This document shows positions 1 to 11,829 of a stretch of 64,000 nucleotides of DNA, piece by piece (position 1 is the first letter of the stretch; each line of letters opens with the position of its first letter). The translations under genes were made by a program, and so were the position numbers. The notes beneath the pieces are model-generated. The model worked only from the letters and a program-made list of their open reading frames with translations, was not told the DNA's origin and did not search any database. The stretch is from the NCBI GenBank assembly GCA_019925795.1, contig CM034304.1, positions 4,837,471-4,901,470 of the forward strand, in the 5' to 3' direction. Origin of the DNA: Dendrobium chrysotoxum. Taxonomy: Eukaryota; Streptophyta; Magnoliopsida; Asparagales; Orchidaceae.

Positions 1-1590
1 ACCTCTTCCTAGGTTTGAATAATGCATGTTCTGATGATTTTGAATGTGATCCTTCAAGTGATGGAGGTTTGTAAAATTAAGCAAATGTAGGAGTTATTTC
101 ATTATTCTCAATTGCACTAATTTTTACACTTAGAAATTCATTTTCCTTTTTGAGACTTATAATTTCAAATTTCAAATAATGCTCATAACTATCTAAATCA
201 GATGCATGAGATTCTAATTTCTTAAATGCAGCTTCTAATTCAAAATGCAATATTTTTAGTAAATCATGTTCGACAATCAATTTAGAATGCTTTTTGCTTA
301 ATTCATCAAATTCATCAAGTAATGATAGGTGATTCTATCAAGTGTAGAATGATCCTTAATCAAAACTTCATGCTCTTTTTCCAAGTTTAAGAATTCCAAT
401 TTTAGGTTAGCATGTGTTTTCTTAAGTTTTTTATATGATGAATGGATCTATTTTAGAAACTTCAAGTAATTTATCATAGGTTAGCTCACATACCTCTTCT
501 TAGTTAGACTGACCATGATGTTCATTCGCCATCAAACACAAGTTTCTTGTCTCCTCTTCCGCCTCAGTCTCTGAGGAGTCAGATGCTGAATCCGCCCAGA
601 AAGCAATTTGGATCCTCTTCTTATCCTTTCTAAATTTAGGTTTTTCCTCACCCTTCTCCTTGCTTGGGTGAGCCTTAAGTGTAGGGCAATCAACATTTAT
701 ATGTCCTAGCTTCCTGCATTCAAAGCACACTGTATCAGAAGAACCTTTAAAATTTTTACTACTCTTACCTTTATTCTATTTCTGAAAGTTCTTGTGTTTC
801 TTCCTTAGAAAGCTTTTGAATTACCTAGAAATTATAGCAACATCATCGCTTTTAGACCCAAAAGAATTATCGTTGGCGTTCAGCACCACAGTTTTCATTT
901 TCATTTTCTCACCTACATCAAGATGTCCTTGGTTCACCCCTTGCTCGTAAGCAATGTGTGATCCAAGTACGTTATCAATAGAATAAGCATACAAATCCTT
1001 AGATTCAGTGATAGCAGTTATCTTGGCATCATAGAAAGATGGCAAACATCTTAAGATTTTGTTACGTTTTTCATAATTGGTGAGTTCTCTTCCTAAGGCA
1101 TGTAGGGAGGTAACGATTTGTGTGAACCTAGTGTACATTTTAGATATTAACTCACTAGGTTTCATGTGAAAGAATTTGTAGTCATCAAGCAAGATATTCA
1201 ACCTAGATTATTTAACTTCAGGGGTGCCTTTATAAGTAATGCATAATCTATCCTAGATTTCTTTCCCAGTAGTGCAGGTAGTGACACGCATGTAATCTTC
1301 AGATTTCAGTGCACAAAAAAATAGTTTAAACATTTTGGATTCAGTTGTACTAAATTACAATTATCAAAAGTCTATTTATTAAAAGGAAGTTTAGTTTTAA
1401 CACCATTAACAATTCTATGAGGTGCATCATAACCATCTTTAAGAAGCATCCACATGCGATAATCAATAGATTATAAAAACTTGGACATGCGACTTTTCCA
1501 AAAATTAAATGGTATGTTATCAAGTAACTGTGGATGAGTATTGGAATAGCCTTTAACGGTGTTTCTACTTCCAAAGTTACCTATAGATCA
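1..1590 (-). pseudogene. Decayed copia gag (C1a)
   Basis: Minus-strand translation follows the Gag of C3 segment by segment. The N-terminus lies near 1590-1350, where the start ATG is gone. The Gag core (SELISKMYTRFTQIVTSLHA...) is at 1201-821. A CCHC zinc knuckle, CFECRKLGHINVDC, is at about 729-688, followed by an acidic stretch. A coiled-coil extension begins near 530 and runs to about 77, with the PPP-rich linker reaching the window edge. In-frame stops and frameshifts separate these parts, so no complete protein can be made. In an intact relative this protein packages the RNA; the long coiled-coil tail is typical of Sirevirus Gag. Confidence 0.88.
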
Positions 1591-1628
1591 AATTCAAAAG
1601 TTTTTCAAAACTAGATTTTATGAATCCA

Positions 1629-1640
1629 GCTCTGATACCA
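1629..1640 (-). promoter_or_regulatory. Primer-binding site (tRNA-iMet) of C1a
   Basis: The minus strand reads TGGTATCAGAGC, the common plant copia primer site complementary to the 3' end of initiator methionine tRNA. It lies two bases inside the LTR end and fixes the orientation of the element. Confidence 0.93.
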
Positions 1641-1884
1641 CTTAAAAGTTTGTTAGGGATGATAAGCCCTTATGAACTAGTTCCGAGGCTATCCAAGAGG
1701 GGGGGTGAATTGATAATTTTAAAAATTGTTAAATAAAAATGATTTAGAAAATCTTTTTGAATGTTTTAAAATAATTACAATTTTGCGATGATGTGCAGAT
1801 GTTTATCAAAATAAAATAATAACTACAATCATACGATCATCAACAGAAAAGTAAAGTGTAAGAGATAATCAGAAAGAATACACC

Positions 1885-1894
1885 AAATTTTATA
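1885..1894 (-). promoter_or_regulatory. TATA box of C1a LTR
   Basis: The minus strand reads TATAAAATTT directly after GAACCACTA, about 245 bp before the LTR 3' end. The same GAACCACTATAAA context recurs at the equivalent place in C1b, C2 and C3, so it is probably the core promoter that defines the start of R. Confidence 0.75.
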
Positions 1895-2389
1895 GTGGTT
1901 CGGTCAACTTGACCTATATACACTCCTCAGGGCCTCCCCTCCAGGTATTGCAGTAATACTAAGTGACTCTTTTTCTGCTCCTACAACAAGGCAGAGAAGC
2001 CTTTACAAAACCCCTTTCCACCAACCCGGTGAGGTAGAGAACCTAGACTCCTTTGGCTTCCTCCAGAAACAAGTAGAGAACCTTACATCCTTTTGCTTCC
2101 TCCTGAAAAAGGTAGAGAACCTTCATCCTCTTACAAATGATCCTTCCGCAGAGACACCAAAAAGGATAAGGGACGATGACCGGAGAAGACGACTCAAATC
2201 CTTGCTTGTAGAAACCTTTGTGAACACCTCACAAACTCCTCTTTACAAGATCTTCTCTATCTCTCTCCTAAACTCTCCCTCTCTCCTTCTCAAAGCTCTC
2301 ATAGGCAAGGAAAGTGGCAAAAGATCCCAACGATAGAAGATAAGATATCTTAAATACAAAGGCTCAAAAATTGCCCTAAATTTCTACTT

Positions 2390-3235
2390 GCCATCAAAGA
2401 TCATCCAGGATGATCGGTAGATTGTCCTATACGATCAGTATAAATCAGACCCTTTTGGCCTAGATGATCTTGTTCTTCTGGATGATTAGAAGATAAATTC
2501 TACTCATATCATCCTGGATGATTCTAAGATCATCCGGGATGATTAGTTCAATTCAGTAATATCATCCAAAAGGCTGTTCAGGTCAACTAGGAGAACTGGA
2601 GGTGGATGATCTCAAAACGACTTGATCATCGAGGATGATATGTATATCATCCTATACGATTAGCTCAAAAAGACCAAACTCGTCTGGCACACTGTCCGGG
2701 TTGTACAGATAAATCATGCTGGATGATTTCAAAATGACTTGGTCATCCAGGATTATATTTCTATTATCCTATACAACTAGTTTTAAATCAAGATTATCGT
2801 CTGACAGACTGTTCAGGTTATCCAGGTGAAATGCACTGGATGGTCAGGTTTTCTAATTGATCATCTAGGATGATCTTGCGATCGTCCAGGACAATCTTAC
2901 GATCATCCAGGATGATATGATCGAATCACTCAAACCTTAATTACTTTCCTTAGCCACCTGACTAATTTAGATATGATTATCATGAATCATCTAGGATGAT
3001 ACACATATCGTCAAAGACAATCAGATCAAAAAGCTAAAAATAAAATCTTGTCTAACTTGGTTTAGTGGTTGAGAATTTCTGATTTGAGCATTTCATGCTA
3101 TACGATGGGTGTATCATCCAAGATGATCTATTTAAATAAAATAACTTAACATGGCTGCCCTAATTAGGGTTTCTATTTCCAAAGGATCATCCGAGATGAT
3201 ATGAATTGCGTCTAGGATGATTTGAACAAAATTTG
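2390..3235. repeat. Array of short palindromes (TCATCC-N-GGATGA type) in C1a U3
   Basis: Many imperfect copies of a 13- to 17-base palindrome such as ATCATCCAGGATGAT occur in direct succession or separated by 10-40 bases, with variants TCGTCC, TCGTAC and ATACGAT. They lie upstream of the TATA box, in the same position as the TCGTAC-N-GTACGA array of C3. See findings. Confidence 0.9.
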
Positions 3236-3483
3236 AACAGAAACTATAACTCACTAAAACTCTCCCCCTGAGTGTATATGTGCAAGGTTATTTATCTTGG
3301 GGATCCGTTACATTACACTTGACTCAAGAAAGATGAAAAAATATATTAAACCTGAAAACACAAATGGATTGACTCGATCTTGAGGTGTCTTGGATTGCAA
3401 TTAATCTTGTGAACTTAAAAAATTTGACACTCAAACAGAAATAGAAATGTTTGCTATTATCAAAATAATAATCCTTAAATCCA

Positions 3484-5854
3484 GATTCGTAATAGATAAT
3501 TATTCGAGGTTTACTTGGGTTAGATTACTATCTCATAAAGTGAATCTTTTAAGTAGTTTAGATCTTTTTTCACTTAGATTCAGAGAAAACTAAGTTGTGA
3601 AATATTAACCATTAATAGTGACCTTGGTAAAGAATTTGAGAATGAAAAGTTTGAATCTTTCAATGAGGAGGAAGGGATATATCATAATTTCTCAGCTCCT
3701 ATGAACCCTCAATAGAACGGGGTAGTTGAAAGGAAGAACAGGGCCATGATAGAAGCTGCTAGAGCCATATTAGCTGAATACTCACTTCCTAAATATTTCT
3801 ACGTAGAAGCAGTGAATATAACAAGTTATGTTCTAAATAAGGGTAATCTTAGAACCAAGCTGAACAAGGCACCCTATGAAATCCGTAAGGGTAGGAAACC
3901 TAACCTCTCTCACCTTCATGTCTTTGGATGTAAAGTGTTCATTTTGAATAATAGAAATCTTAACTAGGAAAGTTTGACCCAAAATCTGATGAACGAGTGT
4001 TCCTAGGTTACCTAAGTGTTGGAAAATCTTATATAGTCTTCAATAATAGAATACTAGTAGTTACGGAGACCACTCAAGTTATATTTGATGAATCTGATAA
4101 TTTTGAAGGGCCTAGGGTTGAAGAAGACGTTATAGAAGTAACCCAAGGAGTAGAATCCATAAATTTGGAAGAAATGGGTAGAACCTGAAGTTTTATTGTC
4201 TAGAGAATGATGATATTGTTCAAGTCATCCTAAAGAACTAATCTTTGGAGACCCATCTGAAGGTGTTAGAATTATGAAAGGACATAGGAAAAAAAGTAAA
4301 CAACTCTACCTTTATTTCAATGACTGAACCCACCAACCTAAATTAAGCCTTATCTGATGACTTCTGGATCCTAGCCATGCAAGAAGAATTAAATCAATTT
4401 ATGAGAAATGATATTTGGGAGCTAGTTGAAAGACCTAAGGACCAGAGTGTGGTTGGAACTAATTGAGTTTTGAAAAATCAAATGAATGATTCTGGTGTTA
4501 TGGTGAGAAATAAAGCAAGATTACTGGGTAAGAGGTATAATCAGATAGAAGGGATTTAGTTTGAAGAGACCTTTGCCCCTGTCGCTAGATTAGAAGCCAT
4601 TAAGGTGCTACTAGCCGTTACCTGTTTTAAGGGATTTAAACTATTTCAAATGGATGTCAAGAGTGCCTTTCTAAATGGGGTAATAAAAGAAGATGTTCAT
4701 GCTGAACAACCCCTAGGCTTTGAAAATTCAAAATTTCCTTATCATGTGTTCAAATTAAAAAAGGCTTCATATGGACTAAATAAGCACCCAGGGCTTGGTA
4801 TGAAAGATTGCACAATTTTATACTAGAAAGAACTTTTGTTAAAGGGAGCGTAGACACCACCCTATTTCTAAAAAAGCTAGGAGATGAACTACTGATTGTC
4901 TAGATCTATATTGATGATATTCTGTTTGAATCTTCTGATAAAATTTTATGTGATGAATTTTCAAAAATAATGAGTAAGGAGTTTAAAATGAGTATAATGG
5001 GAGAACTGACTTACTTTCTTGGATTTAGTATAAGGCAGAAGGATGATTGAACTTTTCTTAGTCAGTCAAATTATATTAAGGGCATCCTTAAGAAATATGA
5101 GATGAATAAAGCCAAGCCAATCAACACTCCCATGAGTTCCACTGTTCAGTATAAGGATTCAAATGGAAAATCTATTGATCAAAAGAAATACAGTGGAATA
5201 ATTAGATCACTTCTTTACTTGACTATAAGTAGACTTGATATTATATTTAGTATTTGCCTCTATGCTAGATTTTAAGCTGATCCAAAAGAGTCCTACTTGA
5301 CAGCTATTAAGAGAATTGTTAGATATCTCATAGGAACCCAAGAATTAGGAATCTGGTATCTTATGCATAGCACTTCATTTGAAATCATAGGATATTCTAA
5401 TTTAGATTTTATAGGATGTAAGGTTGATAGAAAAAACACTTTAGGGATATATCGATTCATAGGACAATCCTTAGTCTCCTATTCTAGCAGAAAATAAAAC
5501 TTAGTTGCACTATCCAGTACTAAAGCTGAATACATTGCATTAGGAATTTGTATAGCTTAAGTCCTTTGGCTAAAGAAACAAATTTTAGATTTAGGATTAC
5601 CTGTAGGCACAATCTCAATCCTCTTTGATAACACTAATGCCATCTGTATTTCAAAGAATCCAATCCTACACTCCAGGACCAAACACACCGACATCAGGCA
5701 CCATTTCATTGAGGACCATGTTACCAAAGGAAACATAGAGCTACACCATGTAGCCACTGAAAACTAACTTGTAGATATCTTTATAAAATCACTGGCCTTT
5801 GAAGGCATTAACACCTTAAGAACCAGATTAGGTGTGATAGATATTCATGCTTGA
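3484..5854 (+). pseudogene. Decayed copia pol: integrase, reverse transcriptase, RNase H (C1b)
   Basis: In order, with several stops and frameshifts: integrase core (DNYSRFTWV at 3500; INSDLGKEFENEKF near 3615, keeping the second catalytic Asp; a degraded PQ-NGVVERKNR with the catalytic Glu at 3728), integrase C-terminal part (FGCKVF, GVFLGY-like) to 4190, RT ([12 protein letters not shown] at 4647; YIDDIL at 4909, with Ile where C3 has Val), and RNase H (YSNLDFIG, then a degenerate STAEAEY and the TRHTDIRHHF-type block near 5680). The last stop is at 5852-5854. It is inactive. It is closely related to the C3 and C2 pol genes, with older decay than C3. Confidence 0.9.
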
Positions 5855-6309
5855 AAATGATGATTTCTTTTTATGTTTCTATCCTTATTATTTGGTTTGA
5901 TTTGTTTGTTTATTTCTTTTTATGTGTCTTTGTTTTATGGTTTTGATTTCATGTCACTTTTTTCTCAGTATTTTAAGAATCAGATCACTACTCACTTCTC
6001 CTGATGGACTTGCTTTATAAATGATATTTTTGCCTTATTTTTAGTTAGAAGCTTGTAAGCAGTGATTGAGTCCTTTAAAATTGTTAAAGGAAGAAACATT
6101 GATCATTACTTCTCTTCCTCTAACTCCTTTAATGGTATATCTTTTATTTTGAGTCAAAATATATTTTAAAATTAAAAGTTAGATTTTGAAATAGAGATCG
6201 CTTTTATCTTCCTACAGTAATATATCTCATATGAATAATGTTCCAAAAAAATGAGTCACTTTCAAGTTTTCTTAACCAGGTGGTTGCATTTATCATATGA
6301 GTATGATTC
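5855..6309 (+). other. 3' untranslated region of C1b
   Basis: T-rich sequence between the pol stop and the LTR remnant. It aligns by eye with the same region of C2 read on the minus strand (about 15300-14770), sharing blocks such as TCTTCCTCTAACTCCTTTAATGGTATA. No env-like ORF is present, unlike C3. Confidence 0.75.
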
Positions 6310-6938
6310 TTTTTTGGGATTCACAAAGGTTGCTCCAAGCAAGGATTTGATCATCAATTCCTTGGTGGCTCGAAGGAGATGATCATAAGTATTAGATCCA
6401 GGTTCCCTGCCTTCTCCAGGTGAGAGTAAAAGGATTGTCAGGTTCTCCGCCTACTCAAGGAGGGAGTAAAAAGATTGTTAGGTTCTCTACCTACTCTAGG
6501 AGCGAGTAAAAAGATTCAAGGTACTCTGCCTCACCGGGTCGGTGGAAAGATTTCGTAAGTGTTTCTCTGCCTTGCCATGGGGGCAAAAGGAGAGAAACTA
6601 CTTTTAGTGCAATACATGGAATGGAGATTTCCAGGGAGTAGACATAGGTCAGATTTGACCAAACCACTATAAAATTTGCTGTGTTCTTTCTTATTACTTT
6701 TTCTGCATATTTATTTTAGCACTTTTCTGTGATTTAATCTGTGATTAAAAAATCTGATTGTGTTTTATTATGAAATCATTTTTGCTTTCGCATCAATGGT
6801 TATTGTTTTGTTTTAAAATAATTAAAAAAGATAAAAAAAAAAAATTTTTGTTTAAGAATTTTTAAAAAACCAATTCACCCCCCTCTTGGTTAGCCTCGGG
6901 CTAGTTATTTATGGTTTCAAAACCCTCACAAACTTTCA
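6310..6938 (+). repeat. Truncated 3' LTR of C1b (only last ~630 bp)
   Basis: The sequence jumps from 3' UTR to CACAAAGGTTGCTCCAAGCAAGG. In the C2 5' LTR this lies in the second half, downstream of the palindrome array. About two thirds of the LTR, including the whole palindrome array, is missing. What remains is a minisatellite (6408-6545, about 45-bp units of GGTTCTCTGCCTACTCCAGG plus GAGTAAAAAGATT), a TATA box TATAAAA at 6668-6674, and the CACCCCCCTCTTGG end block. Confidence 0.82.
6408..6545 (+). repeat. ~45-bp minisatellite in C1b LTR
   Basis: Three to four imperfect units of the type GGTTCTCTGCCTACTCCAGG followed by GAGTAAAAAGATTG. Related blocks sit at the same LTR position in C1a (about 2030-2110), C2 (about 13200-13320 and 27895-28025) and, shortened, C3 (33570-33665). 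It belongs to the transcribed LTR leader just upstream of the TATA box. Confidence 0.8.
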
Positions 6939-9900
6939 AAATTACTGACCTGAATTTATGGAGACTCTTTTTGAGGTCAAAAAGGTTTCCAACCCTTAGG
7001 CCCACATGATTTGACCAATAGGGTTGAACAAAGTGATAAAAATGGGTTATGAAAATAATGTTTAAAAATTGTTGTAATAGGTGTGTATGAACCCCATGCA
7101 TACACCTTAAGAGTTTCAACCATGATTTGACTGGGTGAAAAGTATGGGCTGAACCAAACTCTCTAAAACTTAATATTTTGGGACTCCTGACCAACCCATC
7201 CAAACATGGACCCAACTAATGCATTGAATAGACTCTAGAACATTCCTATAACAATGATTGGTTTAACCTAGCCCTTACCAGCTAAGTAGCTGTGATGGAA
7301 AGTTTCCCTAAACCAACCTTTAACCAGTGAATGGTTCTACCATAACTTTCCCAATAACGATTGATGCACTTTCATACTATCCAAAACCATCCACTGGATC
7401 CCATTGGTTAGTCCCTGATTAAAATGGCTGTTGGCCTTGGCTTAAGTGGCAAGATCTCAACCCTCCATTCAAATTTCTCTCTCATATAAATGCCCCCACT
7501 TCCCAGGTTATTGTAATTAATTAACTAATTCTCTATCCTCCTAGTATAACCCCTAGCTCTCCCATAATTATTTGTAGCCCTCTTTAGTTCAAGAAAAGAT
7601 CAAAGCAACAAGAGAGAAAAATTAAGAGATAGAAAGTGATCTATTGAAATCTAGCTTAAGAGGTCTTCAAGAAATTGAAGAGGGTACCTAAAGCTTTCTA
7701 TAGAGTTCAAGATCATCAAAATATATCCATAGGTTATAGAGATATTTTAATTTGAAGTTTTATGATTCAATCAAAAATTTTATTAGAACTTAATGCATGG
7801 AACACCCAAACTCAAGGCATGACAAGATTAGGTTGCCTTGATATTCTATTTCAAATATCAACAAATTTGAACTAATAGATCAAAAGTTACGAGCATTTAA
7901 AAATTTTAGTTAATGATGAACTAAATCGATCGTGGATTAATCTGAGTCATCTGATCGCGTGTTCAGTGAGATCAAATATACTATAATAGGCCATGTCATC
8001 CTGAACAGAACAATGTATTGCATGTGATGGCAAAAGTTTTCGAATGCCCATCTATTAAAACTGTACGTGGGTGACATGGTATATTCTTGTGCATCCATTC
8101 AATCCCATGGCTGATCCGACAGCTATCAATATTTGCTGACAACGATTTGTGAAATTGCATCTGTTGTTTTGTTCCTGATGCATGTCCTGACACGCGTTAG
8201 TGCCAGAAATAACATCACCATTTTATTTTAAGTAAAATTAATTAATAATTCATTTAAATGCCTGTTATTTTCAAAAATAATAAAAAATTCATTTTTCATC
8301 CAAATTGAGTGTTTCTAGGCTTGTCGGAAAGCTCTTGATCTCTAACATTTATTTAAAATATTTGTAGGAGTTTTTGGCCAATGGATCTTGAGAAAACCAG
8401 TGAATTTTGGTTTCCAATTTTCTTGAATTTCTAAAGTTCCATAGGTCAAAATGACCTCAAATTTGGACGGTATATATTAGGGAGCATCCTTGAGCTACCA
8501 TAATTCTCTTGGATTATGGTTTGATTAGATTGTATGTGGCTTTAATTTTTAATCTTATGGGTCCATTCTAAACCCATAATTTTGAAATTTCATAACTATT
8601 CATTCACTTAGAATTATATTTTCAATTTTTTATTGTTAGTTTATATGTTTGTCAAGGTTAGTTTGCCACTAATTTTACCCAAATCTTGTAATTGTAGCTC
8701 CTAAAATAAATCACAAAAACTATATATGTATTTAGCATTGGTGAGTGATTTTTCAACATAGAAAGGCTTTGATGAGCCCAAATTCAGAGAGTTTGAAGCA
8801 TATGTACTATATTTCTAATTTCGCTGCATTTTGAAGGTTATTTGTTTTGTCATTTAATGAACCCAAGATTCATGTACAAAATTGGCAAAGGATCTTTAAA
8901 AATCCACAATAAAAATTATTTTAAATCTAAAAAATATTAATAATGTATCAAAATTCTCAGAATAGAAAGCTTAATAAAGAAAAAATAAGAGCCCCATTAG
9001 ATGCATCCAAAATTAAAATTACCTTAAAAAACTCACTAATTAATTAAAATAAATATTTAAAAATATATAAAAATTATAAAAAGATTTTTAAACAGTTGAA
9101 ATTATCCTTAAAGGTTATTTCTAACATTTGGAAAAGATTTCAACAAGTTTGGAGTTGATTTGGTACCAAAAATAAGAAGATGTCTCTGATAAAATAATTA
9201 AATAAATACAAAAATATCTTAAATTTTAATAATTCATAACTAATTCTCAAATTGAGAAAAGTTAAAGGAATTGGACTTATCTCTTGGTCAAGTATTTATG
9301 AAAAATTAAAAAAAAATCTAGAATTCACCATAAATTAAAAAAATCAACATTTGAATCAAACTTATTTCAAAAAAAGCACCAAACTTATAAAATTCATAAC
9401 TAATTCCCAAAAATTTCAAATTCCATAAATGCAATGGCATTGGACTAATCTATGGGTCGAATATTTATGAAAAATATAAAAGTTTAAGAAATTAATGTAA
9501 ATAAAAAAGTTAAAAAATGGACACTATGTTTAATATATTAAAATATTTATTAAATATGAAAAATACATAAAAGCTTATTATTTCAGTAAATCAACAATCC
9601 AATGAAATTAATTATATGAATAAAAATTAAATAAACAATCAACATTCTCAATATTGAAGTTTTAGGTTTGACTACCTCGATCTACGGGACTTTTTACCCT
9701 AAGGAGGCCCTGGGTTCTCATTCTTGTTGTGACAACGCCACGAATGAATTTGACATAATAGAAACACTAAAATATAAATTTAAATAATTTAGTAGTTAAA
9801 AACTTTAATAAAAATTATTAATAAAATATATAGATATTGCAGCTTTTTATACCCTTATGATTGATTCCTTTTAGGAGGGAAAATGTGTATAGGATTAAGA

Positions 9901-10722
9901 AAGCTTTAAGGACTAAAAAATTAATTAAAATGGAAAAATCCATGCTATCAATCTACCCTTGTTTTAAAGGGTTGGTAGCATTTAACTTTTGAGTCTAGGC
10001 TATACTGATCAATAACTTCTTATACTTAGTAGTTGTTGAATGATACATTTTTTAAAACTTGAAGATAAATAACTTCAACAACCAAAACATTCTTAAAAGA
10101 ACATTAAAACCTCTAAATCTTTAAAACTTAAATTCAAATCATCCTTTAAAGACTTAAAATAAATAAATTCATTTTTAGATAACCTTAAACCAATAAAGCC
10201 TAAGAACTATCCAAGCCACAAAGCCTTTCTGCACACACTCTGATGATTTTCTAGGACAACCAACTCTAGCCTAGGCTAGGACGATGGTTTGATTTTCTTG
10301 CTAGGTACTTTGCTTGGAGAGTTCTTTATGTATGTTTATTTTTTTTCAGTAATTTGGAGGTTATACATTATACAATCCTCTTGGTGCATTTAGGCTCTTT
10401 AAGGACAACATTATAAGCATTAGGTTATTATAGAACTGCTTTGCGCGTAACATGCCTTCACATGCTTTTACGTAGCATTTAAATTCTTATAATAGTTAAA
10501 GTAGAATGTACCTTGGAATGATGTATACATGTATAAGTCATTATAAAAGTAAAATGTTTATAGATCGAGTTATAAAATATCTTGAGTTGTAAAAGATTTA
10601 AATACACTTGCATTTACATATACAAATGGGGCTCCAAATGATAATATCCTTTCCTTTGGAGGATAATCTCTTTAGAATTCCATAGAAGACTTAGAGTTTT
10701 AAGACCATAAGTTAGAATTTTT

Positions 10723-10776
<54 letters not shown>

Positions 10777-11700
10777 TAGACTAAAAACCCAGGTTTATTG
10801 TGATGGAGCCTATTATAAAAGTTTTCATCTATTATAAATTATTAAATTAATAAATAAATAAGTTATTTTACTATGTTCAATTTTTTATTTATTATATTGC
10901 TTCATGCATTGCATTTATATGGTTGGTAATTTTCATTGGTAGGTCTAAGTTTATATAGGTTTCTTTCTGTGTATATATTCCAAACTTTATAGGAACATAT
11001 ATACTAGTTCTAGAATGATACATTATTGGGTACCGTATAACCAACCCCTTTACCTATACATACATACGTGCATGTATTTTATTTTTGCAACGTATGTTAA
11101 GCCAAACTTTTATGCTGCCAAAATTTATATGAATTTTTAGGAGTTAAAAAATTTAGTTAGGTAAATTAAATAAGATAAAATTTAGAATTCTTAGTGAGTC
11201 TTCTTGCTAGTGTCACTTGAACATAAAATTAAATTTACTCATCTTGAGTCATAAATTTTAGAGAAGGACTCATCCTTTGATTTCTTAGGCTAAAGCTTAG
11301 ATTATCATCATTACATCTAAGGTGATTGATTTTGCATTAGGATTATTAGTTGGCAACTTACACCAAGAATGTATAAGTTTATATTATAAACACCTCTTCA
11401 GTCTTTGCACATTTAGATTCAATTCTTTTAATATTTGAAAATAAAAAATCTAAATTTAGAGGGTAATAAGAGAATTTTTAATCAAAATCTAATACATTAA
11501 ATTATGTTGTACCAATTTATTTTTTAGATCCAAATGTCTTTGAGAATTATTGGTCTTCATTGTAATCAGATCATTCTCTTAGGTGATGTAATTAACCATA
11601 GGGGATTACCACAAAAGAGAGTCTACAACCTAGAATAAAATAAACCCTATCCTAGTTTCTTTCTAAGGTAGGGGAAAGATTTTTAGAATGCAAAACTAAC
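6939..11700 (+). repeat. Left LTR of G1 (first ~0.8 kb lies left of C1b)
   Basis: Non-coding AT-rich sequence sharing landmarks in order with the right LTR (49122-55557) and the G2 solo LTR. It includes a locally richer module near 7925-8060 (CGATCGTGGATTAATC, GGTGACATGG) also found near 51030-51080. The right boundary is fuzzy: recognisable LTR similarity fades near 11700 and RT codons begin about 130 bases later, so primer site, gag and protease have been lost. Long A/T-rich stretches at 8900-9640 hold nothing I recognise. Confidence 0.7.
10725..10774. repeat. (AT)25 microsatellite
   Basis: An uninterrupted AT dinucleotide run of about 50 bases within the left G1 LTR. It is absent at the equivalent place in the right LTR and in G2, so it expanded after insertion. 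Confidence 0.97.
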
Positions 11701-11829
11701 CCTTAAATATTGGATCAAGTTCATAATTGAAATGATATGTGAATGTTTCTTTTATTTTTAGGGGCTAATTAAATATTCCCTATGTAGTGTTCAATCGTGA
11801 ATGTAAAGTTTTTCTTCTCAAATTAATAA

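Larger units (their letters stand above)
1..3483 (-). mobile_element. C1a: Sirevirus-like Ty1/copia element, 5' part (5' LTR plus gag)
   Basis: Read on the minus strand, the element starts with an LTR (3483 down to 1643), then a primer-binding site (1640-1629), then a decayed gag running off the left edge. The outer LTR end is TG...CA at 3483. The next base enters plus-strand copia integrase codons, so C1a sits inside another copia element (C1b). The predicted 5-bp target duplication is GATTC (3484-3488); its partner is outside the window. Gag similarity to the better-preserved C3 copy places it in the same Sirevirus-like lineage. Confidence 0.9.
1643..3483 (-). repeat. 5' LTR of C1a
   Basis: The LTR is about 1.84 kb. 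The 5' end on the minus strand is TGGATTTAAGG..., aligning with the 5' end of the C2 LTR (TGTTACAAAAC...). The 3' end has decayed from TTTCA to TTTTA. In minus-strand order it contains an ACACAC/CTCAGGGGGAG module, an array of short palindromes (about 3235-2390), a minisatellite block of TAGAGAACC units (about 2110-2030), a TATA box and the conserved CACCCCCCTCTTGG sequence near its end. Only one LTR of this element is in the window. Confidence 0.88.
3484..6938 (+). mobile_element. C1b: Ty1/copia element, 3' part (integrase to truncated 3' LTR)
   Basis: Plus-strand copia pol begins abruptly at 3484, inside the integrase FVIVDDYSR-type motif, where C1a interrupts it. Its gag, protease and 5' LTR must lie left of the window. 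It ends with an LTR terminus ...CTCACAAACTTTCA at 6938, matching the termini of C2 and C3. Sequence to the right is gypsy LTR (G1), so C1b is an insertion into that LTR. Confidence 0.88.

Noticed and set aside
1629..1643. GCTCTGATACCA resembling the end of a tRNA gene
   Set aside because: Only 12 bases match. It is the primer-binding site next to an LTR, and no cloverleaf surrounds it.
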